NCBI GenBank assembly: GCA_014904985.1
Contig: MU129235.1
Span: forward strand, 1 to 25,494
Length of the DNA stretch: 25,494 nt
Source: Hydnum rufescens UP504
Taxonomy: Eukaryota; Basidiomycota; Agaricomycetes; Cantharellales; Hydnaceae
Direction: 5' to 3'
Position numbers and translations under genes: made by a program. The notes below the pieces were generated by a model. The model was given only the letters and a program-made list of their open reading frames with translations, made no database searches and had not been told where the DNA came from. Of the stretch, positions 1 to 9,624 are shown one piece after another. Numbering within the stretch: position 1 is the first letter of the stretch; every line of letters begins with the position of its first letter.

Positions 1-236
1 GTATATGGAATCCATAGCAGGTGATATGGATCCATAGCAGGTGGTAGGGATTCTATAGTAGGTGATATCAATTCCATAGTAGGTGATATGCATTTCATAG
101 CAGGTGATATGCATTTCATAGCAGGTGATATGCATTTCATAGTAGGTGAACAGGATTTCATAGTAGGTACTATTAATCCACCATAGCAGGTGGTACATGA
201 TGTCATTCTGTAGCATCCAGGAATAGCAGGTGATAA
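1..236. repeat. 21-bp tandem repeat array
   Basis: The core ATAG(C/T)AGGT recurs about every 21 bases from position 14 to about 194 (nine cores), with a further core near 225. The three units between about 82 and 144 are nearly identical (GATATGCATTTCATAGCAGGT type); the outer units are diverged. The array runs off the left edge of the window, so its full size is unknown. No reading frame is supported through it. Confidence 0.9.
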
Positions 237-248
237 CCTGCTACCAAC

Positions 249-300
249 ATACCCTTCAAGGGGGGGGTTTCATATGTTAAAATTGGCCCTTGAAGGGTAT
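249..300. repeat. 14-bp perfect inverted repeat (hairpin)
   Basis: ATACCCTTCAAGGG at 249-262 is the exact reverse complement of CCCTTGAAGGGTAT at 287-300, with a 24-base loop that starts with a G-run. It lies just after the 21-bp tandem array and before the first decayed coding frame. It could be a terminal or subterminal repeat of a small mobile element, but I see no second copy or target-site duplication in the window. Confidence 0.8.
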
Positions 301-332
301 TTGTAGTCACCCTGTTATGGCCCCCAGAGAAT

Positions 333-755
333 GATCACCACACAGAAGATGCTTGCCAGTTGGCAGAGGAGAACCATCAGCCTAGGGAAGAGGAGAACCA
401 TCAACCTACAGAAGAGGACCATCGACCTATGGAAGAGGAGAACCATCAACCTATGGAAGAGGAGAACTACCAGTCTATGGATGAGGGGAATCATTGGCCT
501 GTGGAAGAGGAGAACCATTGACCAACAGAAGAGGAAAACCATTGGTCTATTGAAGAGGAGAATCAATCCACAGACAAGGATGCTCCCAGTGGCAAGGGAT
601 TGACTGCTCAGAATGTGTCTGAAGTTGGTGATGACAAAAATGATCATAATGATGACTCAGCTGACAAAGCCACAGATGAGCTTGCAAAAATGGCAGTGGA
701 TGATCATGCCTTGGCTCACCCACAAGTCACATCACAAGGTCCACTGGGTTTGTGA
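333..755 (+). pseudogene. Acidic protein fragment with an 8-residue (24-bp) tandem repeat
   Basis: The frame starting at 333 reads as a strongly acidic protein with about eight copies of an 8-residue repeat close to EEENHQPM, from about 372 to 580. A second acidic, Asp/Asn/His-rich stretch follows (about 615-720). One in-frame TGA at 519-521 breaks the repeat; the sister unit near 410 has CGA at the matching codon, so this looks like a CGA to TGA change. The frame one base away is also open but gives an implausible Arg/Lys-rich translation, so the acidic frame is preferred. There is no clear start codon and the fragment may begin inside a lost gene. The function is unknown; similar acidic repeats occur in disordered nuclear proteins, but that is only an analogy. 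Confidence 0.5.
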
Positions 756-1145
756 CCCCATACACCTGAATACTCCCCCATCACTCCCAGAGATCTTACC
801 CCTGCCCCCAGATCACCACCCCATTGGAGATCTTCTACTCCGCCTGATGTCATTTCTCCTGGGTTGCCTTCAGAGTGCAAGGCTCAAAGTCACACCTGCC
901 TTTGCCTTCTGCCCCATATCCTCATCAAGTCTCCCACCCACATCATGAGCTGTCCCCCCTGCATCCTCATACTGGATCATGTTCCCTGAGTCCCTCAGCC
1001 CAAACCAGAACTCATGGTGCTTCTGTGGCACTTTCAAGTAATCAGTCTCATTCCCCTAAATTGCACAGTGGGATGCATGACTGTCTACAATTGTCTTCCA
1101 GAGAACCTTCTGGGCCTTCTGGGTGACATTCTAGTTCACATGAGT

Positions 1146-1372
1146 GTTCTGAACATGGTTCTCATGATCTCCAACCCCACTCTCACAACCTCTCTCTCAC
1201 TCTCATGACCTCTCTCCTCACTCTCATGATCTCCATCCCCACTTTGGTGACAACACTTCTCGCTCTCGGGACCATCCCCCACACTCTCATGATCTCCCCT
1301 CTCACTCTCACAATCTCCCTTGTTCTCACAATCTCCCTCATTCTCATGACCTCCCCCACAACATGCAATGGG
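1146..1372 (+). repeat. Low-complexity TCTCATGATCTCC repeat tract (possible HSHDLP coding repeat)
   Basis: Irregular copies of CTCTCATGA(T/C)CTCC, some 18-30 bases apart, make the plus strand very pyrimidine-rich. In one plus frame they translate as repeated HSHDLP-type segments ending near 1440, which would fit a disordered His/Ser/Asp/Pro-rich protein region. Other frames stay open as well because the sequence is simple, so openness is weak evidence. The tract may belong to the same decayed gene as the acidic repeat upstream, but frame changes between them prevent a firm join. Confidence 0.55.
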
Positions 1373-1594
1373 ACCGGCCCGGCCCTTCCATTCCCCAAAC
1401 TTTGCAGTCTCGCCAACCTCCCACCACCCCACATGCATTTTGAATGAGATCTGAAGTAGCCATCGATAATGATTGGAGGGCCAGAACAGTGGGCTCAAGC
1501 CATGGGCCCTCATCAGGAATGATGGGTTCAAGAGATATGGTGTGGGCTGCACTGGAGGGTGTCAGTCTGTCAAATTTCAATGGTTTGAGCAGGG

Positions 1595-2594
1595 ATGGGC
1601 AGCAGTGTGGCCCAGATGTATGAGTCCATCAGAGACTGCCAGCCCCAATCTCATCCGGCTTGGTGGCAAGTCATTGTAAGTTTAGCTATGCACTATTTAA
1701 ATCATTTAGTTTACTCATCCCATTCACATAATAGCACTGGTACATATGACACCCTTGCCAGCCACTTTCCCAAGTCCAGCTGCAAATGCGGTGGCAGTGG
1801 ACACTTGGTATGTCATTGAGGCATCATGCATTGACTTAGGGCACTGTATGTCCACATACTGGGTGGACAGGTTGGAGGACATCAATGCATTTGGTGTGCA
1901 AGCTTGGAAGAAGGCTAAGTGTGCTGGGGATCCAGGGAATCTTTCCCTTTTGTTCAAATCAGTGCAGGTGCACAATATGGCCCTGAGGCAGTTCAGGGCG
2001 AAAGCTCCTCCTGGATGCAACTGACAGTACTTTGAGGGATTCACCCTCATGGATCCAGAGGCTGCTTCAGCTGCTCATGTCTCAAATTTGGACTTGGGGT
2101 ACATCAATCAAGCCTATGCCTACAAGTCCCAATTTTTCCCTGAGATTCTTTCATTTGCACCACCAGCTTATTGAAAGGCTATGGCTACCCACCACTTCTT
2201 TGATTCCAAATGGTTTCCCCCTGTACTTGCTACACCCTCTGAACAATGTCCAAGGTTATTCGATTCAGCTTGTCAGCGACCCATGAACATGGTGTCATTC
2301 TCTCTGGACTGGGCTGAGATGCAAGGGGCTATCCACCTGATCTTATCAAGCAACTTGCATTATCATTGCCTGCTCACTTTGATGCATGCTCAAGTCTATC
2401 GCTGGGGCGAGAAGGATATCAGGGTTAATATATGGCCTACAGATGGTCCGTATGATGAAATCCTCTGTATTCTCACATGCTTGGCACATGATGTGTATGG
2501 TTCAAGTGTTACTCAACCATTGCTTGATGAGACCTTTGGGTATGTCTCTCACTTATGGGTGATAAAAATGGAGTTGGCATTAGATCACCCTTGA
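1595..2594 (+). pseudogene. Unassigned broken gene with two in-frame TGA codons
   Basis: A short frame at 1595-1675 ends at a good splice donor (GTAAGT at 1676). A second frame runs from about 1746 to the stop at 2592-2594, interrupted only by TGA at 2022-2024 and 2172-2174. Reading through them gives about 280 residues with a normal globular mixture: many aromatic residues, a segment with WVDRLEDINAFGVQAWKK near 1861-1914, and a second dense block from about 2181. I do not recognise a family. The splice acceptor that would join the two parts in frame is not clear (candidates at 1734 and 1761 give other frames), so an indel or another exon is likely. The persistence of one frame over 849 bases, broken only by TGA, supports a decayed real gene rather than a chance ORF. 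Confidence 0.5.
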
Positions 2595-3081
2595 TTCAAA
2601 AAACACCCTAACAACATGTATGACCAAGAGAAGTTTTGAATACTTCTATATGCTATCTATACATGGTTGTACTGTACTGCATGGTAGTGTAAATCATATT
2701 TTGTTTGTGTTCATATTTCCTGGGAATATCCAGTCACAGGAGTAAACACACTACATTGTTCTCACTGTCCCCCTCTGCATGGATGTGGACTTCTTCAGCT
2801 TTCCACACACAGCATTGCACTCTATATTCCACCTTGGCATGGATTTCAGGTGATGCACAAAACCACAACTATGCTGTTCAGTGTTCCTTTCCACCTAGAG
2901 TGGAGGGTATCTGAGTACAAGTTCTTAGTGTCTCCTCTTGCTCTCACACCTCAGCATGTGTTGCAAGTGGTGATTTTTATCTCTGGCAGCAGTCTTCTCC
3001 AGTATGGCTGGTATGAAATCAAAGATTCAGACTGCAAGGAAGCACACTCTGCAGCCATGACATGCAGCAGTTGCCACACCC
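2595..3081. other. Intergenic stretch without a supported gene
   Basis: Short frames of 60-80 codons occur on both strands, but none has a recognisable motif, splice sites or similarity to its neighbours. The first half (2600-2710) is AT-rich, as expected of a 3' flank or spacer before the gene that starts at 3082. I see no strong repeat. Confidence 0.5.
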
Positions 3082-5600
3082 ATGAGCTCCAGTAATGGAA
3101 GCAATGGCAGCAATGATCTGGATAGTGTGCCGGCATCTAAGAGGTCCTTGCAGTGTGCTAGCACCACAAAGCTCAGTACAACCTCAAATTCAGCCACAAA
3201 GGAGAAACCCCTTCAGACCACCAGCCAGCCTAGTGGGAGCCATGCCACCAGCCCTCACCCCTCCAGAACGTCCTCAACTAGACTTGTGGTTGAGATCCCA
3301 TCACAGAAGGTGTTAACCACACCCTACACCTTGAATAAAATATCCAACAAGCCTACTCACGCATCATCTCCATTCAGATATTTATCAGCATCTTCATCAG
3401 CATGCACACCAGTTGCTGATTTTGACTCTAATGATGAAGATTTTGGAACACCATTTGAACACAAGTTAGAGGATGGTCAAGCTAGTGTGACACAGGGAGA
3501 TGATGGACTCAATGCTACTGGGGATTCTTTCCTTGACTCTATCAATGCCAGTAGTGTGCCTGCATATCATGGCCCAAAAAGTTGCAATACCAATGTGAGA
3601 AATCAGCGTGAGGTCTCACCCCTGGTCTCTTGGACATCCAATCCCCTCTGTATTATAATCACATTATTCCCAATCATGACAACACCCCCATTCACAGTCC
3701 CCATCCTGATTCCCCTGACACACCCATTTTGGATATCACAGATGGGACCCATGATGACTTTTTGTTGAGCGATGGTGATAGTGATAATGCTGTGCCTCTG
3801 AAAGTGAGGGGCAATGCCAAGCCCTGTTCTAAGGCAGTTGTGTCCCCCCAACCTGTCTCCCACTTGTTGGAAGAGCCAAGTTCAGATGAAGATGATGAGG
3901 ATCTCAAAGGAGGGCCATTTACCACCCCAGAGGTAGAAAAGATTAAGGCTGAATACACAGCATTTGACAAGCAAATTGCGGGACTGGCAAGGGAAATGGG
4001 TTGTAGTGTTAATTTGATTCAAAATATTGGTGGGCAGGTGTCACAAGTAGTTCATCCACATGAAACTATTGCCTGGAATGTGTTCCAATCCAGCTATCCT
4101 ACCAACCCTGACAAGTCAGTGAGCCAATCTGATTATACCAAAAATACAGTTCACCCTGCCTATGATGAGCTCATTAAGAAGTATGGAGGAGAGAAGTCTG
4201 AGGATTGGGCAGCAGAATCAGCTTGCCTGGTTAAGGAGTACACAGAGACTAGGGCAGCAATAAGTGCAGACATCGCAAAGCATGGGGGGGAAGTTGTGAA
4301 AATCATCACTAGCCACAAGAGGGCATGGCAAAAGGATTTCAGGGCCTTGGCAAGCTTTGGGGTGCATTGCAAGTTGACAGTGCTTGCAGATAATGCCTGC
4401 TCTCCTGCTGCTCATGCTCAGAATGGGCAACTATTTGGGACTGCAGAGATGGAATCGTACTACAAGTCCAGGCGTGACTTCAAGTCTCATGTTGGGGACA
4501 CATACACATTTATATTGTCTGCCAAGGTGGGGGTTAGGAAGGCAGAGGAGCATAAAGCTCAGACTTTGCGATGTGAGCAAGAAGAGGCCTTCAAGAACCC
4601 CAATAAGGCAAAAGGGAAGGTTTCAAAAATGCTGATTCAGCTATTTGGTAAGTTTGCTCAATGCATAGCTTCTTGACAGTTCCTATGCTAATCCTGCTTG
4701 AGTAGAGCCGTTCATTCATTGGACCACATTCCCTTGGCTGAAATTGCCCCAAAAACTCCTCTCACACAACTTGGTGATTGATGGAGTACTGCCATTGTCT
4801 CACTTCTGGCTTCTTGGTTCACTCTTGATTGATCACTACAGTGTCAGCAAGATCCAAGCCATGTATAATGCTCTAGAGAATGGCAGCTCAAAGTATCTGA
4901 GTGTACCCATGAGGAATCAAACTCCGGGGAGACCACACTCATTACTGATAGTGGTGGCCAAGTGCTAATGATGGTAGTGAGTGCATTGGAAATGATTGGG
5001 GCCAAGAAGAAGCTGGATTCAAAGAGGGCAGCTGAGCAGGCAGTTGTGAGGGCTCAGGCAGTGGATACGACGATTGATGGAGGGGATTCTGGAGGGGATT
5101 CTGATGGGCATCATGGGAATGGGCGTCTGGTCAGGAACCCAAGTCACACTGTCATGGTGAACTCGGACAGGATTGTGACCCAAGGACTGGGGAAGAGGCT
5201 GTGGAAGGGTGGGGATGATTTTAATCAGCCACACAAGACGAAGTGCCTGCAAGTCAAGTCTGTGGAGATCATTGATGACTTGGATGAAACCCCAACTGCT
5301 GGACCATCCCACCTCCATGTGCAAGCTATGAGTTCTCATTGTAATGATGTGCAACAGCATTCTGCATTCTCAAGTGACAGTGAGGCTACTGTTGGGATTT
5401 CTCTTCAGCATACCACTGGGGTCCCAATTGTGCCAATGTTCAATCCACATGATCCATTTTCTATGATGGATGATGTGCCAATTCCAAATAGGGACAACAT
5501 GAGTTTCCCTTTACTGGATCCTTTGTTATTTCAAGGCCCCGAGTTTGAAGCACTTGTAGCACAATACCAAAGTAGATATGAAGTAGACAGAGTTTATTAA
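3082..5600 (+). pseudogene. Unassigned fungal repeat-associated protein family, copy 1
   Basis: The model starts at ATG 3082 and ends at TAA 5598-5600. The N-terminal third is Ser/Thr/Pro-rich and probably disordered. The frame changes between about 3590 and 3700, then an acidic stretch (SSDEDDEDLKGG, near 3880) leads into a charged, helix-rich core (about 3940-4930). A 58-bp intron at 4648-4705 (GTAAGT...TAG, phase 1) joins the next exon exactly in frame. Another one-base frame change lies near 4925, after which an acidic Gly/Asp/Ser-rich tail follows. The core is paralogous to the gene at 15632-19033: compare AHAQNGQLFG...MESYYKS...HVGDTYTFILS with AHSQNTSSMN...MELWYKS...HIGDVYKYILA, and WLKLPQKLL...LLGS with WMEIPKLL...LLGS. 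The function is unknown. I recall proteins of this kind being multicopy in mushroom-forming fungi, which would fit a mobile-element passenger. The two frame changes make it a probable pseudogene. Confidence 0.75.
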
Positions 5601-6149
5601 TGGTTTCTTAATGTGTTTGTACTGTGGCCTTAATGGAAGGTTGTTTTATTTAAGAATTCTAAGTTGTTCCTTCAAGGAAGAATGGAAAGACTCACAATAG
5701 TGGTCTTCAATTGAGTCTGCTCAAGTCCTGAGTGCTAAGTCCTAATTCAGGTCAATTTTGGCCAACTTTCAGCCTGAAGCTCAAGTGAGAGATTTCAATG
5801 GGGCAGACCGATTCAGCCAAAATAGTGATGGGACCTACTTAGGTACCATTATCTGCCCTGGAAGTGGTACCTAACTAGGTAGGCTTAGATGACTGACCAA
5901 GGTGGACTGAGATCTGCTTGTGGCTGGTATTAAGAAATGAGATTGATGGCATCTTACACAAACAGAAAAATAGAGCAACACTCCCACTGAACCAGGTATG
6001 CCTTTGGCCAGATGAACTCAGGTACTTGGATGCTAACTTTCCAGATAAAAGATAAACCAACTTCAGCTTATCTGTAATTTTGCCACCCTCCAAATCAAGG
6101 GATTCAAGAGAACATCTGCCAGTGTTCACCTGGCTCTGTAGCACCATGA
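5601..6149. other. Spacer upstream of the transposase gene, with an imperfect hairpin
   Basis: No coding frame is supported. An imperfect inverted repeat lies at 5834-5883: CCTACTTAGGTACC faces GGTACCTAACTAGGTAGG, differing by a 4-base CTAG insertion. The 5' boundary of the transposon should lie in this stretch, but I could not identify a terminal inverted repeat matching the sequence after 7702. Confidence 0.5.
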
Positions 6150-7702
6150 TGGAGATGGTGTTTACTTTGTGCAATGAGTATGGGCTCTTGCATGACATTA
6201 TCAAATGTATGAACAGCTCCCAATTGACTGCCACAGAGGAATGTGTATTGGGCCTTCTCATCTGGATGATGAGGATGTTGAGCAAGAGGCCCACTCTTGG
6301 CTTGGTTCCCAGAAAGTTGGCTCGGTGACTTCATCAAACTTTTGCAGAGCACTCAATACTTCAATCTTTCCTCAACTTGGTATTGCATTGAAGCAGCCTC
6401 TGAGCAACCACACTGCCCATCACTGGCTACATAAACTGGGCTTCTGCCACAAGACTGTGATGAAAGGTGTATATATGGATGGGCATGAGCCAGCAGATGT
6501 TGTTGCATACCACGAGAATGTGTTTCTTCCTGCCATGGAGAAATTTGAGTGTTGCATGGCCCAGTATCATGGGCCTGAGCTTAAGCATTGTGAACCCAAT
6601 CTGCAGCCAGGCAAGAAGCATGTCATTGTGCAGTTCCATGATGAGAGCTGCTTCCACACAAATGAATTCAAGTGGTCAGCCTGGTGTGTATTGGTTTCAC
6701 TTATTTTGGTTTTATTTCATATGGCTCACTCCCTTTCAGGCTGAAGGAGGGATCCATGGTTCTCCAGAAGAAAAGTTGTGGTTGCTTAATCCATGTTTCA
6801 GATTTCATCAATGAAGAAGATGGGTGCCTCATGCAACAAAATGAACAAGGCCAAATTGTTTGAGATGCACACAAGATCATTTACCCAGGTGTTGCTGTGG
6901 TGGGATACTAAGCAACTTCTGACTCAAGTAACCAATGTGATTGATATCTTCAACGTCACACATCCCAATTGCAAGGCACTTTTCATATTTGATCAATCCT
7001 CTGCACATGCTTCACTCAGACCTGATGCATTGCAACCCTTTGACATGAACAAGGGAAATGGGGGAAAGCAATGCAAGCAGAAAGACACCATAATCCCCAA
7101 CAATAATCCCACCATTTCCTTACATGGAACAGTACAGAGAATGATGACAGAAAGTGGTGAGACAAAAGGCCTACAGACAGTCCTCAAGGAACGTGGATTT
7201 GTCACAAAGGGCATCTGTGCAAAATGTTCCCCAGTCTGCCCTTTTGAGAATGAAAAGTGTTGCTTGGCTTGGATCTTCAACAGGCAGGAATATGTCATTA
7301 ATCAGGTATCCATGTTGGAGGAACTCATCACAAAGGCAGGGCACCACTGTATTTTCTTGCCAAAGTTTCATTGTGAGTTGAACCCAATAGAGATGGTGTG
7401 TATGAACAGTTGGTCTTCTATTTTGGGGCTCTAATTGTTCTCTCCAGTACTGGGGTTATGCCAAGTACCATTACTGCAGAGTCTTCAAAAACACATTTGC
7501 AGATGCCAAAGCAGCAGTTAGCAGCCTTCAGTCCTGCCCACTTGATACACTTTGACATTTTATTAATTGCACTTGGAGATTTATGTCAGCATATTGGCAG
7601 GGACTCAGTGGGAAGGTGGCTGAGTGGGCTGTGAAAAAACAGCACTCACACTGCACTGTCTCAAGGTGTGCAATGCTTGCCATTGAATTTATCCTCAACT
7701 AA
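6150..7702 (+). pseudogene. Tc1/mariner/IS630-superfamily DDE transposase pseudogene
   Basis: This encodes a cut-and-paste transposase of the type with the C-terminal signature FLPKFHCELNPIEM followed by YWGYAKYHYC. Two introns are visible, 6684-6739 (56 bp) and 7396-7447 (52 bp), and splicing both restores the frame. All three catalytic acids are present: Asp at 6640-6642 in QFHDESCFH, Asp at 6991-6993 in FIFDQSSAH, and Glu at 7390-7392 in LNPIEM. Between the second Asp and the Glu is an insertion with a Cys cluster (CAKCSPVCPFENEKCC, about 7216-7263). The N-terminal part, with HHWLHKLGF near 6421, resembles the DNA-binding and linker region. The copy is dead: TGA at 6861-6863, a frame change between about 6865 and 6900, TGA at 7553-7555, and a further frame change near 6210. 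The natural end is TAA at 7700-7702. Terminal inverted repeats were not found. Confidence 0.92.
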
Positions 7703-8021
7703 TCAATTCTAGTAAATAGTTGAATAATTTTTCTGATGTATATAGGCATGCCAGGAGGCTTTTTATTTTTATTTTTCTGCCCAAAATCCAGTGGGCACTA
7801 AATATTGATCACATGACCTCAATTAGGGGTGTTTCTGAACTGCAGACACCAGGGGAATCCAAAAAACCACTTTTCAAAGCCTCAAAGTCACTGGATCAAC
7901 CTCAGTGAAACTTTCCATCTTTGCCTGTCCACTACTGTAGGTCATTGCCTGAACCAGAACTGGGAAATGAATGCCCCAAACAACAATCCATGGAACAAGA
8001 ATATGCCAAACAATGACTGGC
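7703..8021. other. Spacer between the transposase and malate dehydrogenase remnants
   Basis: AT-rich at first (7700-7800, including a T-rich run), then mixed. Short open frames here have no support. The expected first exon of malate dehydrogenase, with its glycine-rich nucleotide-binding loop, is not recognisable, so the left edge of the captured or decayed gene lies in or before this stretch. Confidence 0.5.
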
Positions 8022-8759
8022 TGAGTATGACACACTCCCTTAGTCTGTACAATATTAGCAGGGCTCCTGGCATCACTGCTGATATGAGCCATGTTGTTAC
8101 TGCTGGAGAAGTCAATGGGTATATATTGGAGAAGCTTGGCAATGCACTCCAAGGAACCAAGATCATTGTCATTGCTGCTGGTATCCCATGGAAGCCAAAC
8201 ATTGTGCAGGTCAATTTATTCAACACCAATGCACCTATTGTCTGGGACCTTGCTCAGGCTGTCGGCAAGGACACCCCTGAGGCACATATTCTCATCATCT
8301 CTGGTTCATCCTCTCTCTTGCACTATACTTGATCCCTCTGTCAATTTTTATATACATAGATCCTGTGAACTCCACTGTCTTGATCGTCACTGAAGTCCTG
8401 AAGAAGGCAAGCAAGTTCAACCCTGCAAAGGTGTGGTATCACCACTCTTGGTGTCATTCGCCTTCTTGTCTACTCTGGTGGCAACAAGGGAGTGATCACA
8501 CCGTCCTTCATCACTCCTCTTTACAAGAGTGAGGGTGTCACATGCTTCCCTAGCAATGAGTGTAAGTGGTCCACTAGCCCCTATTTGCAACCTATGTTTT
8601 TGATTTTTATTATTATTTCTTCCCTACTTGCAGCTGGAAGGACTCACCAAGATTCACCTGTTGGGCTAGCTTTCCACCAAGGAGGAGAAACATATCCAGG
8701 CTGCTCTCCCTGAATTGAAGAAAAACATCGAGATGGGTGTCAACTTCCTCAGCACTTAG
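8022..8759 (+). pseudogene. mdh: NAD-dependent malate dehydrogenase, intron-bearing pseudogene
   Basis: Malate dehydrogenase interconverts malate and oxaloacetate with NAD. The frame at 8031-8303 matches the nucleotide-binding domain from the first strand (SLSLYNI...APGITADMSHV) to the LFNTNAPIV helix and AHILIIS. A 56-bp intron at 8304-8359 leads in phase to DPVNSTVLIV. A small deletion near 8434 shifts the frame. The next piece jumps from GITTLGVIRLL to a C-terminal GVITPSF segment, so roughly 100 residues, including the catalytic His loop (GGHSG in the family), are missing. A further intron-like segment lies at 8562-8633, followed by LEGLTKIHLLG, a TAG stop at 8667-8669, and the true C-terminal helix ending at TAG 8757-8759. 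Substrate-binding arginines are lost: PRKPG is now PWKPN, and the nearby family Arg is Gln. The glycine-rich N-terminus is absent. Retained introns exclude a processed copy. Confidence 0.93.
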
Positions 8760-9624
8760 AACTAGATTTGACTTTTACCAGCTAGTTTGTGAGCTATATA
8801 ATCAGATCATTGCCAGAGCCAGTCATGTGAAAGCCACATGATCGCCTGCACCAATGGTGGCCCCCAACAACCTGCACAATGTGACAATGGAGTAAGATGC
8901 TCCAATAATGTGCCAAAAACCTGCATGGTGGTGTGTGTGTGGGTGAGCCCCTTAGGCAAGCAGGAGTGTATACTCTAAATAAGTTGTGATAATAATAGGG
9001 TGTTTCATGATAGAACTCAAATCAACCCAAAAACAGCATTTTTGAGGCCAACTGAATTGGTTTTGTGCGCATTTTTGCCTCATTTTTGTTATTGTGAAAG
9101 ACCCTAATTCGACAATAGATAATTAGATATTACATAGTATGATTGGTGTGCTCCCCAGTGTGATAATGCCTGTGGATAAATTTGGATCTGTAATGAAACT
9201 GGGACGTGTGAAGTGACCCCAGTGGGGCCATGCTAATTGCCAAAAATGATGTGGTTGGCTCAACTGCCAAAGTTGACTTGACTTGGGTTGACTTGACTTG
9301 AGCCAATGACTTGTATATTTTATACCATGAATTAGGCTGAATCTGGATCAAGTCCTTTCAACAAAAGACTTGGCTCGACTTGGCTATTTCAAAGGGAGCC
9401 ATTTCATAGTTTGCCAGGGTCCATGACACATGACACCATGCCTGGGGTTCAGTTCATGAGCCCCTGTGACCTGTGACTGAACCTATCACAGGTTTGGTCA
9501 CAGGTCACAGGATTCTACTCAGTGGTTTTTGAACCCATGGGGGAGGTCAAAAAATCCCCTGCAGGACCCCATGCAATAGCCTAAACTGAAATGTATTAAA
9601 CCACTAGAATTATACATGGGTATC
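8760..9624. other. Gene-free stretch with short direct and inverted repeats
   Basis: No supported gene. Near 8930 there is a short TG-rich run (GGTGGTGTGTGTGTGGGTG). A 14-bp direct duplication, GTTGACTTGACTTG, occupies 9272-9285 and 9287-9300, within a longer TTGACTTGA-rich patch to about 9390. A perfect 15-bp hairpin lies at 9463-9511. No transcript signals can be assigned. Confidence 0.6.
9463..9511. repeat. 15-bp perfect inverted repeat
   Basis: CCTGTGACCTGTGAC at 9463-9477 is the exact reverse complement of GTCACAGGTCACAGG at 9497-9511. The loop of 19 bases itself contains TATCACAGGT, a partial third copy of the TCACAGGT motif. Each arm is also a tandem pair of CCTGTGA(C). Repeated TGACCTGTGA boxes could bind a dimeric protein, but nothing in the sequence shows this. 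Confidence 0.85.

Noticed and set aside
1..236. CRISPR-like array
   Set aside because: Units are directly adjacent 21-bp repeats without unique spacers, in a eukaryotic sequence.
315..647. Minus-strand Leu/Phe/Val-rich frame over the 24-bp repeat
   Set aside because: Shadow of the acidic plus-strand repeat; its translation is only the reverse complement of a simple repeat.
5601..7900. Terminal inverted repeats of the transposon around the transposase gene
   Set aside because: By eye I found no matching inverted termini or TA duplication on the two sides; the hairpin at 5834-5883 has no partner downstream.
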